DNA from: Gelidibacter sp038243395
Lineage (GTDB): Bacteria > Bacteroidota > Bacteroidia > Flavobacteriales > Flavobacteriaceae
Length of the DNA stretch: 64,000 nt
NCBI GenBank assembly: GCA_038243395.1
Contig: JBBSRC010000010.1
Location: 5,182-69,181, forward strand
Direction: 5' to 3'
The notes under the pieces: model-generated
What the model saw: only the letters and a program-made list of their open reading frames with translations
The model's database searches: none
What the model was told of the DNA's origin: nothing
Shown: one piece after another, positions 8,749 to 16,863 of the stretch
Position numbering within the stretch: the stretch's first letter is position 1
Layout: each line of letters begins with the position of its first letter
Translations under genes and position numbers: made by a program

Positions 8749-10080
8749 ATGGAAAACAATAAAATTTCAGTAGGATTAGATGTTGGTACCACAAAGATTG
8801 TGGCCATGATCGGTCGTAAAAATGAATATGGCAAAGCCGAAATTTTAGGAATTGGAAGGGCTAAAAGTTTGGGAGTACATAGAGGCGTGGTCAATAATAT
8901 CACACAAACCATTCAATCGATCCAACAGGCTGTGCAGGAAGCTGAAGCTGAGAGTGGCGTGAAAATTGAAGAGGTGACTGTAGGTATTGCGGGTCAACAT
9001 ATCAGAAGTTTACAACATAGTGATTATATCACGCGTCCCAACTCCGAAGTGGTTATTGATGAAGAAGATATTGATCGATTGATCAACCAGGTGCATAAAT
9101 TGGTAATGCTTCCTGGTGAAGAGATCATTCATGTGTTGCCTCAGGAGTATAAAATTGATGGACAGGCGGAAATCAAGGAACCTATCGGAATGTATGGTGG
9201 GCGATTGGAAGCGAATTTCCACGTGGTTGTAGGTCAGGTGTCCTCAATTAGAAATATTGGACGCTGTGTGAAAAGTTCAGGACTGGAGCTGGAAGGCATA
9301 ACCCTAGAACCCTTGGCATCGGCAAATGCAGTTTTAAGCCAAGAAGAGAAAGAAGCTGGAGTGGCTTTGATTGATATAGGAGGTGGAACGACCGATTTAG
9401 CAGTTTTTAAAGACGGCATCATTCGGCATACTGCAGTCATTCCATTTGGTGGAAATGTAATTACCGAAGATATCAAGGAAGGCTGTTCTATTATAGAAAA
9501 GCAGGCAGAATTATTAAAAATAAAATTCGGTTCCGCATGGCCAGGAGAAAATAAGGATAATGAGATTGTTTCAATCCCTGGATTAAGAGGAAGAGAACCA
9601 AAGGAAATTACTCTCAAAAACCTTTCAAAAATCATTCATGCTCGCGTTGTGGAAATTGTCGAGCAAGTGTATGTGGAAATAAAAAATTACGGACACGAGG
9701 AACAAAAAAAGAAACTGATTGCAGGTATTGTATTGACTGGTGGCGGCGCACAGCTTAAGCATTTAAAACAGTTGGTAGAATACATTACCGGAATGGACAC
9801 CAGAATAGGTTTTCCTAATGAGCATTTAGCAGGCGATAGCGATGAGGAAATCGCAAGTCCGTTGTATGCCACAGCGGTTGGTTTAGTAATGGACGGTTTA
9901 AAACGCCAGGAACGAAAACGTATTGAGAAAGCAGCCGAGGAGGCAGCTGAAGAAATTATAGCATCGCCATCACCCGAAGTTGAAGAGGAGAGACCGATTA
10001 TAGAACCAAAAAGAGAACGTCGATCATTTTTAGATAAATTAACCGAGCGCGTTAAAGATTTTTTAGATAACGCCGAGTAG
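8749..10080 (+). CDS. ftsA: cell-division actin-like ATPase FtsA
   Basis: FtsA tethers FtsZ to the membrane and recruits later divisome proteins. The 443 residues show the phosphate-1 loop GLDVGTTKIVAMIG at 9-22, the 1C-domain region EVTVGIAGQHI, the phosphate-2 loop LIDIGGGTTDLAVF and the adenosine motif GIVLTGGGAQL. A variable acidic linker follows residue 390, and the C-terminal helix SFLDKLTERVKDFLDN is the likely amphipathic membrane-binding tail. It begins three bases after ftsQ. Confidence 0.97.
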   Translation: MENNKISVGLDVGTTKIVAMIGRKNEYGKAEILGIGRAKSLGVHRGVVNNITQTIQSIQQAVQEAEAESGVKIEEVTVGIAGQHIRSLQHSDYITRPNSEVVIDEEDIDRLINQVHKLVMLPGEEIIHVLPQEYKIDGQAEIKEPIGMYGGRLEANFHVVVGQVSSIRNIGRCVKSSGLELEGITLEPLASANAVLSQEEKEAGVALIDIGGGTTDLAVFKDGIIRHTAVIPFGGNVITEDIKEGCSIIEKQAELLKIKFGSAWPGENKDNEIVSIPGLRGREPKEITLKNLSKIIHARVVEIVEQVYVEIKNYGHEEQKKKLIAGIVLTGGGAQLKHLKQLVEYITGMDTRIGFPNEHLAGDSDEEIASPLYATAVGLVMDGLKRQERKRIEKAAEEAAEEIIASPSPEVEEERPIIEPKRERRSFLDKLTERVKDFLDNAE

Positions 10081-10234
10081 CGACAGATTGCTATCGGTCG
10101 CCTAACACGCAACGTAGAGACAGATAATCATCTGTCTTAACAAAATATAGACAGATAACAATCTGTCTAAATATATAAGAGATAGATAGCAATCTGTCTC
10201 AACAAGAAAAATAGAGGAAGGTCAAGACCTGTCT
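10081..10234. repeat. series of five AGACAGAT...ATCTGTCT hairpins between ftsA and ftsZ
   Basis: Inverted repeats lie at 10081-10100, 10118-10137, 10149-10168, 10180-10199 and 10215-10234, spaced 31-37 bases apart. The second and third have perfect 8-bp stems (AGACAGAT/ATCTGTCT) with 4-base loops; the others have one or two mismatches. They fill almost the whole spacer upstream of ftsZ. There are no T-runs after them, so they are not standard terminators. Confidence 0.85.
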
Positions 10235-10281
10235 CAATAAAATAAATATTAATTAAGAATCCAGAAAAAACCCAAAACATT

Positions 10282-12183
10282 ATGAGCAATAAAAATGAAT
10301 TTGGAAACATCGCGTTCGATTTGCCAAAAAACCAATCCAATGTCATTAAAGTGATAGGCGTTGGCGGCGGCGGAAGCAATGCTATTAACCACATGTTTCA
10401 GCAAGGCATTAAAGGCGTTGACTTTATTATCTGTAATACAGATTCCCAAGCACTACATAATAGTGGTGTTCCAAATAAAATTCAACTAGGCGTTAATTTA
10501 ACCGAAGGTCTTGGAGCCGGAGCAAACCCAGAAGTTGGGGAGCAAGCGGCACTTGAGAGTTTAGAAGACATTCGTAGAATGTTGGACACCAATACTAAAA
10601 TGGTATTTATTACCGCAGGTATGGGCGGGGGTACAGGTACAGGTGCTGCTCCAGTTATTGCCAAAATAGCTAAAGAGTTAGATATCCTTACTGTTGGTAT
10701 TGTGACGATGCCATTTCTATTTGAAGGAAAAACCAGAAATCAACAAGCTCAAAAAGGTATTGAAACCTTAAGAAGCCATTGCGATTCCTTGGTAGTCATC
10801 AACAATAATAAGTTGCGTGAGGTTTATGGGAACCTAGGCTTTAAGGCTGGCTTTGCTAAGTCTGACGAAGTGCTATCAACCGCTTCAAAAGGTATTGCAG
10901 AAGTAATCACGCATCACTATACCCAAAATATAGATTTACGTGACGCTAAAACCGTTTTAAGCAATAGCGGAACGGCTATTATGGGATCTGCAACAGCATC
11001 TGGAAATTCGCGAGCTCAAGAAGCCATCATGAAGGCTTTAGATTCGCCATTACTAAATGATAATAAAATTACTGGTGCCAAAAACGTATTGTTGCTCATC
11101 GTTTCTGGAGTTCAGGAAATAACTATTGATGAAATTGGAGAAATCAATGATCATATTCAAAATGAAGCCGGCCATGGTGCAAACATAATCATGGGTGTAG
11201 GTGAAGATGAATCGTTGGAAGAAGCTATTTCTGTAACCATTATTGCTACGGGTTTTGACGTTGAACAACAAAATGAAATTTCGAATACAGAGACTAAAAA
11301 GGTCATTCACGCTTTAGAAGATGATCATAACGAGGTTAAAGTTAAAGAACGCGAGCCAGCCATAATAACACCGGATATTGTTCTCGAAAAAACAGTGGAA
11401 AAAGTAACGATTCATACCTTAGTGGAAGAAGATGTGAAAAAGGATGTCAATATGAAGGTGATCCCCACCACTGAGTTTATCAAAAATCTTAATGTGATTT
11501 ATGATGAAGTTTTAGATAACGATGATGACGACGATTTTATCATTACGCCCATTGAACCTTTTAAAGCAGAAACTCCAAAAAGAGTCATTATTGAAGAAGA
11601 GGAACAATTCACGTTTTCATTCGATTTGCCTTTATTCAATCGAAAAATAGAAGAGACTCAAAAAGACGAAAATAAGATTCTCTATGATTTAGATGACCAT
11701 ACAAAAGAAATGAAGGTTAATGATCCAATTGAAATTATATCTGTAACTCAAGCTGATGAAAATGGCGAAAAGCGATATGCGCTTGATGATTTTATGACGC
11801 ATGAGTCTTCGATTAATAAATCAAAAACTAAACAGCAACCAGCAGTCGAGGAAGATGTCGTGTTTGAGAAAAGAGTGATTTCTGCTCCAGAAGAAACAAC
11901 TTCTCCAGAGGAAATAGATCCAATGAACAGTCCAATTTCTGATATGTTAAAGGATCGCGCTGACATAAGAAGACGTAAAATGAAAGACTTCAATTATAAA
12001 TTCAGCTCCGCTAAAGTGGATGAAATTGAAAAGGAACCAGCGTATAAACGTCAAGGTGTGAATTTGGAGGATAATAAATATTCTTCAGATATAAAAGCGT
12101 CCAGAATGTCAGTTGGAACTGATGACAACGATGATATTCAGTTGCGAAGCAATAATTCATTTTTACACGATAATGTAGATTAA
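10282..12183 (+). CDS. ftsZ: cell-division tubulin-like GTPase FtsZ
   Basis: FtsZ polymerises into the Z-ring that organises septal wall synthesis. The nucleotide-binding region begins IKVIGVGGGGSNAINHM, and the tubulin signature GMGGGTGTGAAPV lies near residue 114. NLDLRDAKTV-like sequence and GATTxD-equivalent regions follow to about residue 320. The protein has 633 residues against about 380 for E. coli. The excess is an acidic, low-complexity linker of nearly 300 residues, ending in the conserved tail IQLRSNNSFLHDNVD. Long tails are common in Flavobacteriaceae. A terminator follows the stop. Confidence 0.97.
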   Translation: MSNKNEFGNIAFDLPKNQSNVIKVIGVGGGGSNAINHMFQQGIKGVDFIICNTDSQALHNSGVPNKIQLGVNLTEGLGAGANPEVGEQAALESLEDIRRMLDTNTKMVFITAGMGGGTGTGAAPVIAKIAKELDILTVGIVTMPFLFEGKTRNQQAQKGIETLRSHCDSLVVINNNKLREVYGNLGFKAGFAKSDEVLSTASKGIAEVITHHYTQNIDLRDAKTVLSNSGTAIMGSATASGNSRAQEAIMKALDSPLLNDNKITGAKNVLLLIVSGVQEITIDEIGEINDHIQNEAGHGANIIMGVGEDESLEEAISVTIIATGFDVEQQNEISNTETKKVIHALEDDHNEVKVKEREPAIITPDIVLEKTVEKVTIHTLVEEDVKKDVNMKVIPTTEFIKNLNVIYDEVLDNDDDDDFIITPIEPFKAETPKRVIIEEEEQFTFSFDLPLFNRKIEETQKDENKILYDLDDHTKEMKVNDPIEIISVTQADENGEKRYALDDFMTHESSINKSKTKQQPAVEEDVVFEKRVISAPEETTSPEEIDPMNSPISDMLKDRADIRRRKMKDFNYKFSSAKVDEIEKEPAYKRQGVNLEDNKYSSDIKASRMSVGTDDNDDIQLRSNNSFLHDNVD

Positions 12184-12214
12184 TAGCGAATTCAATAAAG
12201 TGTTCTACATTATA

Positions 12215-12250
12215 AAACCCGAAAAGTTCAATAGCTTTTCGGGTTTTTTC
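12215..12250 (+). terminator. rho-independent terminator after ftsZ
   Basis: AAAACCCGAAAAG, a short loop and CTTTTCGGGTTTTTT form a strong stem with a T-run, about 30 bases after the ftsZ stop. It closes the division cluster. Confidence 0.9.
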
Positions 12251-12773
12251 ATTCATGAGCCTTTCTGTCGGCAGACATGAAGGCAGAAATCTTTCAGATT
12301 TAGCATAACCTAAGGTTGTCTTTAGGAGTGAGATTTTCAAGGTATTAATATTCGAGACACAATTCTTTAAAATCCTGAATAGTCTAATCCAACACTCAAA
12401 AATATTTATGAATGAAAAGTATAACTGCTTTTTAAGCTTTATATTGATTGGAAGATAGTTAGCCTATTGAATCGGGAGTAATAACATAATAAGGAACTGT
12501 TTTGTAAACACGCTCATAAAGTGGCACTCTCGACTGCTCCCAAGTATTCTTAACCAGAAAATATAATTTGGTTAAACAGATTTTGTATTCTTACCTCGGG
12601 CGATGTGTAGATAGGTGAATAGTAGATCTAGGAATTCCACTTTGCGTAGAATACGATTGGAACTATTATTTTTTAAAGTTTAAATAATCAAAATAATTTT
12701 GAATTAACCTGCATTGGACTAACCAAACACCCCTGACTTTTATTATCTTCGCAGCATCAAAAAGAATACAACC
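12251..12773. other. gene-free spacer between ftsZ and the yqeY-like gene
   Basis: About 520 bases of AT-rich sequence with no credible gene. It includes a small imperfect inverted repeat near 12260-12290 (CTGTCGGCAGACATGAAGGCAG), and at its right end the likely promoter of the next gene. Confidence 0.6.
12744..12751 (+). promoter_or_regulatory. probable -7 box of the yqeY-like gene
   Basis: TATCTTCG is close to the Bacteroidota -7 consensus TAnnTTTG and lies 22 bases before the ATG. I see no convincing -33 TTG at the usual distance. Confidence 0.45.
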
Positions 12774-13223
12774 ATGAGTTTACAGGATGATTTAATGACT
12801 GCCTTGAAGGCAGCAATGAAGAGTAAAGATCAAGAAGCATTGTCAGCTTTGCGAGCTATTAAATCTGAAATACTCTTGGCGCAAACCGAAACGGGTTCCA
12901 AGGAAGAAATATCTGAAGAACAAGAAATTAAGATCTTGTCGAAATTGGTTAAACAACGTAAGGACAGCGCCGCTATTTATACGGAACAAAATAGAAATGA
13001 CTTGGCGGAGCCAGAATTGGTGCAAGCAGAAGTTATTAGTCAATTTTTGCCCGCACAGCTAACAGAAGAAGAAATTGAAAAAGTGGTCGTTGAAACTATT
13101 GCCAGCACAGGAGCAGATGGAATGAAAGACATGGGTAAAGTTATGGGAATTGTGAATCAGCAACTGGCAGGAAAAGCTGATGGTAAAACGATTTCGACGA
13201 TTGTAAAGGCTAAATTAGCTTAA
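12774..13223 (+). CDS. GatB/YqeY domain protein
   Basis: The 149-residue protein is the stand-alone GatB/YqeY family, which resembles the tail domain of the GatB amidotransferase subunit. It begins SLQDDLMTALKAAMKSKD and carries the family landmarks ALRAIKSEI, a Lys/Arg-rich KLVKQRKDSAAIY stretch and the C-terminal GKVMGIVNQQLAGKADGK. The precise role of the family is unsettled; a link to tRNA-dependent amidation is inferred from the domain. It stands alone between a terminator and a tRNA. Confidence 0.92.
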   Translation: MSLQDDLMTALKAAMKSKDQEALSALRAIKSEILLAQTETGSKEEISEEQEIKILSKLVKQRKDSAAIYTEQNRNDLAEPELVQAEVISQFLPAQLTEEEIEKVVVETIASTGADGMKDMGKVMGIVNQQLAGKADGKTISTIVKAKLA

Positions 13224-13269
13224 ATTTAATTTAGCATATAAAGAGATTCCTGCTTTCGCAGGAATTAAT

Positions 13270-13343
13270 GGCCACGTAGCTCAGCTGAATAGAGCACTGG
13301 ATTTCGGCTCCAGCGGTCGGGGGTTTGAATCCCTTCGTGGTCA
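13270..13343 (+). tRNA. tRNA-Arg (anticodon TCG)
   Basis: The 74-nt cloverleaf folds fully: acceptor GGCCACG/CGTGGTC, D-arm GCTC/GAGC, anticodon arm CTGGA/TCCAG with loop TTTCGGC (anticodon TCG, reading CGN arginine codons), and a T-arm with loop TTTGAAT and two G-T pairs. The discriminator is A. CCA is not encoded. A 17-bp stem begins six bases later. Confidence 0.95.
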
Positions 13344-13348
13344 CGAAT

Positions 13349-13412
13349 AAAACAAAATGCTGTACGTCAAATCAAGCTTGCTTGAATTTGTAAGTACAGC
13401 ATTTTGTTTTTC
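13349..13412 (+). terminator. long-stem terminator of tRNA-Arg
   Basis: AAAACAAAATGCTGTAC (13349-13365) pairs perfectly with GTACAGCATTTTGTTTT (13394-13410). The inner part holds a second small palindrome around an AAGCTT. A T-run closes the 3' arm. It is also the first part of the 93-bp tandem repeat. Confidence 0.75.
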
Positions 13413-13635
13413 AAAGCGGAGCTTTGAGGGAAATGTAATCCCTTTTAATAATCTGTACGTCAAATCAAGCTTTCTTGAATTTGTAAGTACAGCATTTTGT
13501 TTTTCAAAGCGGAGCTTTGAGGGAAATGTAATCCCTTTTAATAATTTGTACGTCAATTCAAGCTTGCTTGAATTTGTAAGTACAACATTTTGTTTTTCAA
13601 AGTGGAGCTTTGCGGGAACTGTAATCCCTTAAGTC
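13361..13635. repeat. three tandem 93-bp units downstream of tRNA-Arg
   Basis: Units begin with TGTACGTCAA at 13361, 13454 and 13547, exactly 93 bases apart. Each holds the palindrome around AAGCTT, the TACAGCATTTTGTTTTTC arm, an AAAGCGGAGCTTT hairpin and a GGGAAATGTAATCCC hairpin. Units 1 and 2 are almost identical; unit 3 has several changes. Because 93 is divisible by 3, both strands stay open, but I see no coding character. Confidence 0.9.
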
Positions 13636-13918
13636 AAGCTCGTCTGAGCAGTTTTTAGTATGAACAATTCTTATTACGGAACTTTCAGGGAAATACAATC
13701 GCTAAATCTAAACTTCTCTAGGCGTTATTTGTTTTAATCATAGTCAAAACGGAGCTCTGAGGGAATTCTAATCCCTCATTTCATGCGTGTGTGAGCAAAG
13801 CATAATCTTTCTTTAATAAGACTTAAAAAAGGTGCTTTTTAACGTACCACGTAATCCCATAATGTGCATTCAAGTGTGCGATACTACATCAAATCTCAAA
13901 AAAAAAGGATATAAAAAA
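13636..13918. other. decayed repeat copies and spacer
   Basis: Degenerate pieces of the 93-bp unit continue: ACGGAACTTTCAGGGAAATA near 13676 and AACGGAGCTCTGAGGGAAT near 13746, the latter still followed by CTAATCCCTC. The rest is AT-rich spacer with no gene. Confidence 0.55.
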
Positions 13919-13953
13919 ACCCGCAAAATATTTATTAAACATTTGCGGGTTAT
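13919..13953 (-). terminator. rho-independent terminator of the minus-strand peptide/kinase group
   Basis: On the minus strand AACCCGCAAATG, a loop and TTTTGCGGGTTTTTTTAT form a stem with a T-run, about 20 bases after the stop of the outer-membrane barrel gene. Confidence 0.88.
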
Positions 13954-13972
13954 AACTATTTTATTTTTTTTC

Positions 13973-14542
13973 CTAAAGTCGGAAAACGGCTGATAATGTG
14001 TGTTGAAAGTGGTTATTGGCATACAATTCGTTCTTATGATTTGTTGCTAATTTTGCGGTAGATTGTAATCGTACTGCAATTTTATCATTAAACCAATATT
14101 GTGCACCAGCTGAAAGATTTGCTGAAGTATTTATTTTATCCAAATTAAATATACCTAAGCCCCCGCTAACGTATAGATCGAGCCATTCTACGTCAAATAA
14201 ATAATCGGTAAAATACCACTTGAGATTGGTGTTTGTTGAAAAATAAGTTAATCTTTCTTTCAGGACAGTACCACCATCTAAAACTGATCCAGCCTTAAAA
14301 CCGTTAAGTGAAATATCTTGTTCTATCGCAAATTGCTCTGACCACTGATGTTCGACAGCAAAAGCAAGCGGAAACCGAAATCCAAATTCATCTAGATGCC
14401 CTACGGGGTTGCGTGTTCCAGGACTTCCAACTGCATTAAGCCCTACACTTACTTTCCAATCACTCTTAAATTTTGTGAATCTTTGAGCATGAACTGTATA
14501 TCCAATAGTGGAAATAAGTAAACAAATAATTAACTTTTTCAT
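13973..14542 (-). CDS. small outer-membrane beta-barrel protein
   Basis: The protein has 189 residues from the Met of MKKLIICLLISTIGYTVHA, a clear signal peptide ending HAQ. An upstream in-frame start would place charged residues before it and is unlikely. The mature part alternates polar and aromatic residues in strand-like stretches (KWYFTDYLFDVEWLDLYVSG, SAGAQYWFNDKIAVRLQS) and ends HTLSAVFRL, as in eight-stranded OmpA-type barrels without a peptidoglycan-binding domain. No specific function is visible. It is the last gene of the minus-strand group and precedes a terminator. Confidence 0.75.
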   Translation of the reverse strand: MKKLIICLLISTIGYTVHAQRFTKFKSDWKVSVGLNAVGSPGTRNPVGHLDEFGFRFPLAFAVEHQWSEQFAIEQDISLNGFKAGSVLDGGTVLKERLTYFSTNTNLKWYFTDYLFDVEWLDLYVSGGLGIFNLDKINTSANLSAGAQYWFNDKIAVRLQSTAKLATNHKNELYANNHFQHTLSAVFRL

Positions 14543-14614
14543 AAAAAAATATTTCGTCAAAAATAACCCATTACTTCTAAAGTACAAAGCATTACTGCTA
14601 AGTTTTTTTTTATA

Positions 14615-15631
14615 TTAGATCTTTTTAGTAAATATCTTATTTTTTAAAATATACGCTCTATAATGCTTGTTTAAAAGGAAAACCCGTAACCTGTCAAAAT
14701 TCTTTTTTGATAAATATAAACTGCTGTACATCAAATACCCCAATTTTGGGTGTTCCAATCTGAAAAGATAATACCGCTCTAAAAATTTAGAATATTTGGA
14801 CGATTCAGTCGGAGTCAATTCATTAAAAAATATACTCGAAATCTGTAAAAACGATTGAGAATGTTTTTTTTCGGATAATTCCTTGACCAGATTAGGCTTA
14901 TTAGCAAGATCCAAAACCAAACAATCATAAACGGTTTTAAATTGTAAATACCCCATAAGATGTGCTTTGTCATTGATTTGTAAAGCCAAAATAGAAATCT
15001 TTACGAAGTCTTCAAGTGAGGGGACCGAGATACCATTAATTATTCTTTTATTAATAAGTACCTGTTGTTTGTTGATCAGGTGTTTGTAGGTATAATGTAA
15101 AATTTCGCTGTGAAGTTCAATGGCGCCAAATTTACCAGGGAAAACCTGTCTCTGCAAGTGTCGGCCAGTATCTGATTCGTAATCACGTTCTAAGCTTTGC
15201 GTATAACCATTATTAGTCATTATATCGAAAGCGGCATAGATTTGAGATTCTGCCACTAAGATATCAATATCTCCAATCATGCGCTCAGCGTGATCTTTAA
15301 AAGTATCACTTGCCAATAGCGCGGTGCCTTTAATAAAGACATGATTTATGTTTTCTCTAGTTAGTATTTCAGAGATTTCGTGAACTTCATTTAATAAGAC
15401 CTCATTTCTCCCTCTATTAATACTTGCAATCTCTTCCAAATAAACATTCAAATCGGGAGGAATAAGAGGTAAGAGTCCTTTGTCTTTTAGGCGACAATAT
15501 AAGGCAGGCAGCATGAGATGGTGACTTGCAATTATCACGACCTTATCCCAATCCGTATTTGATTCTTTAAATTGTTTCGAGAGTGTATCTTGATTTTGTC
15601 TAAAACTCAAGATATCTGCAATTAATTGCAT
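14615..15631 (-). CDS. nucleotidyltransferase family protein (NTP_transf_5 type)
   Basis: From the Met of MQLIADILSF the protein has 338 residues. It carries the nucleotidyltransferase beta-fold core: an FIKGTALL loop at residues 99-106 and the metal-binding GDIDIL at 120-125 (Asp121, Asp123), followed by ELHSEI. This is the pattern of the uncharacterised nucleotidyltransferases often found beside HPr-kinase-like genes in lasso-peptide clusters. A reaction (transfer of a nucleotide or sugar-phosphate to a peptide or phosphate group) can only be inferred. A longer in-frame start exists nine codons upstream, but the family alignment begins at MQLI. Confidence 0.82.
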   Translation of the reverse strand: MQLIADILSFRQNQDTLSKQFKESNTDWDKVVIIASHHLMLPALYCRLKDKGLLPLIPPDLNVYLEEIASINRGRNEVLLNEVHEISEILTRENINHVFIKGTALLASDTFKDHAERMIGDIDILVAESQIYAAFDIMTNNGYTQSLERDYESDTGRHLQRQVFPGKFGAIELHSEILHYTYKHLINKQQVLINKRIINGISVPSLEDFVKISILALQINDKAHLMGYLQFKTVYDCLVLDLANKPNLVKELSEKKHSQSFLQISSIFFNELTPTESSKYSKFLERYYLFRLEHPKLGYLMYSSLYLSKKNFDRLRVFLLNKHYRAYILKNKIFTKKI

Positions 15632-15714
15632 AGTGGTACAAGTGGACTTTTTTGGCAATGTGTCTAAGATTTCAACAAGATCAAATATAAGGAAATAGAA
15701 TTATAGCCATACCG

Positions 15715-16863
15715 CTAAGAATTGAATAGCTTCTTAATACTTGCAACTGCAAAGTCGTTATCGGAATAATTCAATTCATAACATTCCAAATCTTTAAGCC
15801 ATTCCAAAAATAATTTTGAGTTTTGAGCTAACGGCGAAATCCAGGATTCTGGAATTAAGGTTTCTAAAATTTTCTCTATGCCAATTTCTTGAATAGTTGA
15901 AGTGGTGTTTTTATCGAATTTGACATAAACAATTTTTCTACAGGGCAGGTGTGAAGGCCCTTCTTCCATATTTTTAAGAGGAGGAATGTATTTGACATTT
16001 ACGTTTTTGGATGTGCTTTTGAAAACCGGGTAATTGTCAAAATCAGGGAACAAAGGTTTTAGCATTTCAAACGAACCCGTTTTAACGGAAATTCCGGAAG
16101 GAAAACGATACACTTCTTTATTGTCTGCCGATAGGGGCGTGAAATCATCTGCCAAAACATCGATACCATGCGCCATCAATATAGCAGACAATGTGCTTTT
16201 TCCGTTCCCTGAATCGCCAATTAGCATAACGGCCTCTTGATTATTACAAACTGTGGACGCGTGGAAAGTGGCAATCCAATCGGATTCGATTTTGTTATAG
16301 AGTGTATTGATGAGCTGTAATGCAAATTGTCCTTGTAATAAATGATATTCTGAAGTGGGGAAACGACCAACATAATTTTTGTTGTTAATGAGATAAAGAA
16401 AATCATCTTCTTTAAAAATGTAGAAATCCTCTATATCGTGTATTTTTATTTGGGAAATGGCATTCGCCCATTGTGGATGAATAAGCGCCTTAATTTGTTC
16501 AGACCCGAAATTTATTTTAATACTAAAATTGCCAAATGTATAATACTCTACTAATTGAAATTCAGGAATTAGAGAAGATTTAATTACTTCTGATTTATGA
16601 TTTACTTCTGAATTTGCAACAATCAAAAATTCAGATATTTCATTTAAATATACTTTACCTTTGTCGAGCTGTATATTTAAATTAAAATTTAAGTTTTCTA
16701 AGAATTCTGATTCAGATAAGGAGTCCAAGTATACCCTAACAATTTCCCATAGATATTTAGAAATAACAATATATTTATTGGAGGGCTCAAACCATAGGAT
16801 AATTTTATCTGAAAGTGCTACAAAATGTTTTGGAGCCATAAAATTATTTAAGTCTATGGACAA
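15715..16863 (-). CDS. HPr-kinase-like P-loop protein
   Basis: The C-terminal half (about residues 195-300) matches HPr kinase/phosphorylase: HAST at 201-204, Walker A GDSGNGKST at 216-224 and LADDFTPL at 237-244. The first 85 residues are a separate small domain with a PqqD-like pattern (YLWEIVRVYLDSLSE then FLxxL-type helices), a weak match. True HPr kinases are about 310 residues and act on HPr; here no phosphotransferase gene is near, whereas a small peptide gene overlaps the 5' end. By analogy with lasso-peptide kinases it may phosphorylate that peptide. The start is TTG at 16863, overlapping the peptide gene; an ATG at 16839 is the alternative. Confidence 0.82.
   Translation of the reverse strand: MSIDLNNFMAPKHFVALSDKIILWFEPSNKYIVISKYLWEIVRVYLDSLSESEFLENLNFNLNIQLDKGKVYLNEISEFLIVANSEVNHKSEVIKSSLIPEFQLVEYYTFGNFSIKINFGSEQIKALIHPQWANAISQIKIHDIEDFYIFKEDDFLYLINNKNYVGRFPTSEYHLLQGQFALQLINTLYNKIESDWIATFHASTVCNNQEAVMLIGDSGNGKSTLSAILMAHGIDVLADDFTPLSADNKEVYRFPSGISVKTGSFEMLKPLFPDFDNYPVFKSTSKNVNVKYIPPLKNMEEGPSHLPCRKIVYVKFDKNTTSTIQEIGIEKILETLIPESWISPLAQNSKLFLEWLKDLECYELNYSDNDFAVASIKKLFNS

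Noticed and set aside
10081..10234. Possible CRISPR array in the ftsA-ftsZ spacer
   Set aside because: The repeats are short hairpins with near-identical, AT-rich gaps of 11-17 bases and no cas genes; spacer length and diversity do not fit.
12011..12340. 109-codon minus-strand frame over the end of ftsZ
   Set aside because: It overlaps the conserved FtsZ tail and the terminator; a shadow frame.
13341..13632. Open frames on both strands across the 93-bp repeats (71 and 91 codons)
   Set aside because: They exist because the repeat period is a multiple of three. The translation is the same peptide repeated, with no start signal or known domain.
13270..13635. tRNA-Arg as an integration site of a genomic island
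   Set aside because: No integrase gene is present, and I see no second copy of the tRNA 3' end in the window; the repeats explain the local structure.
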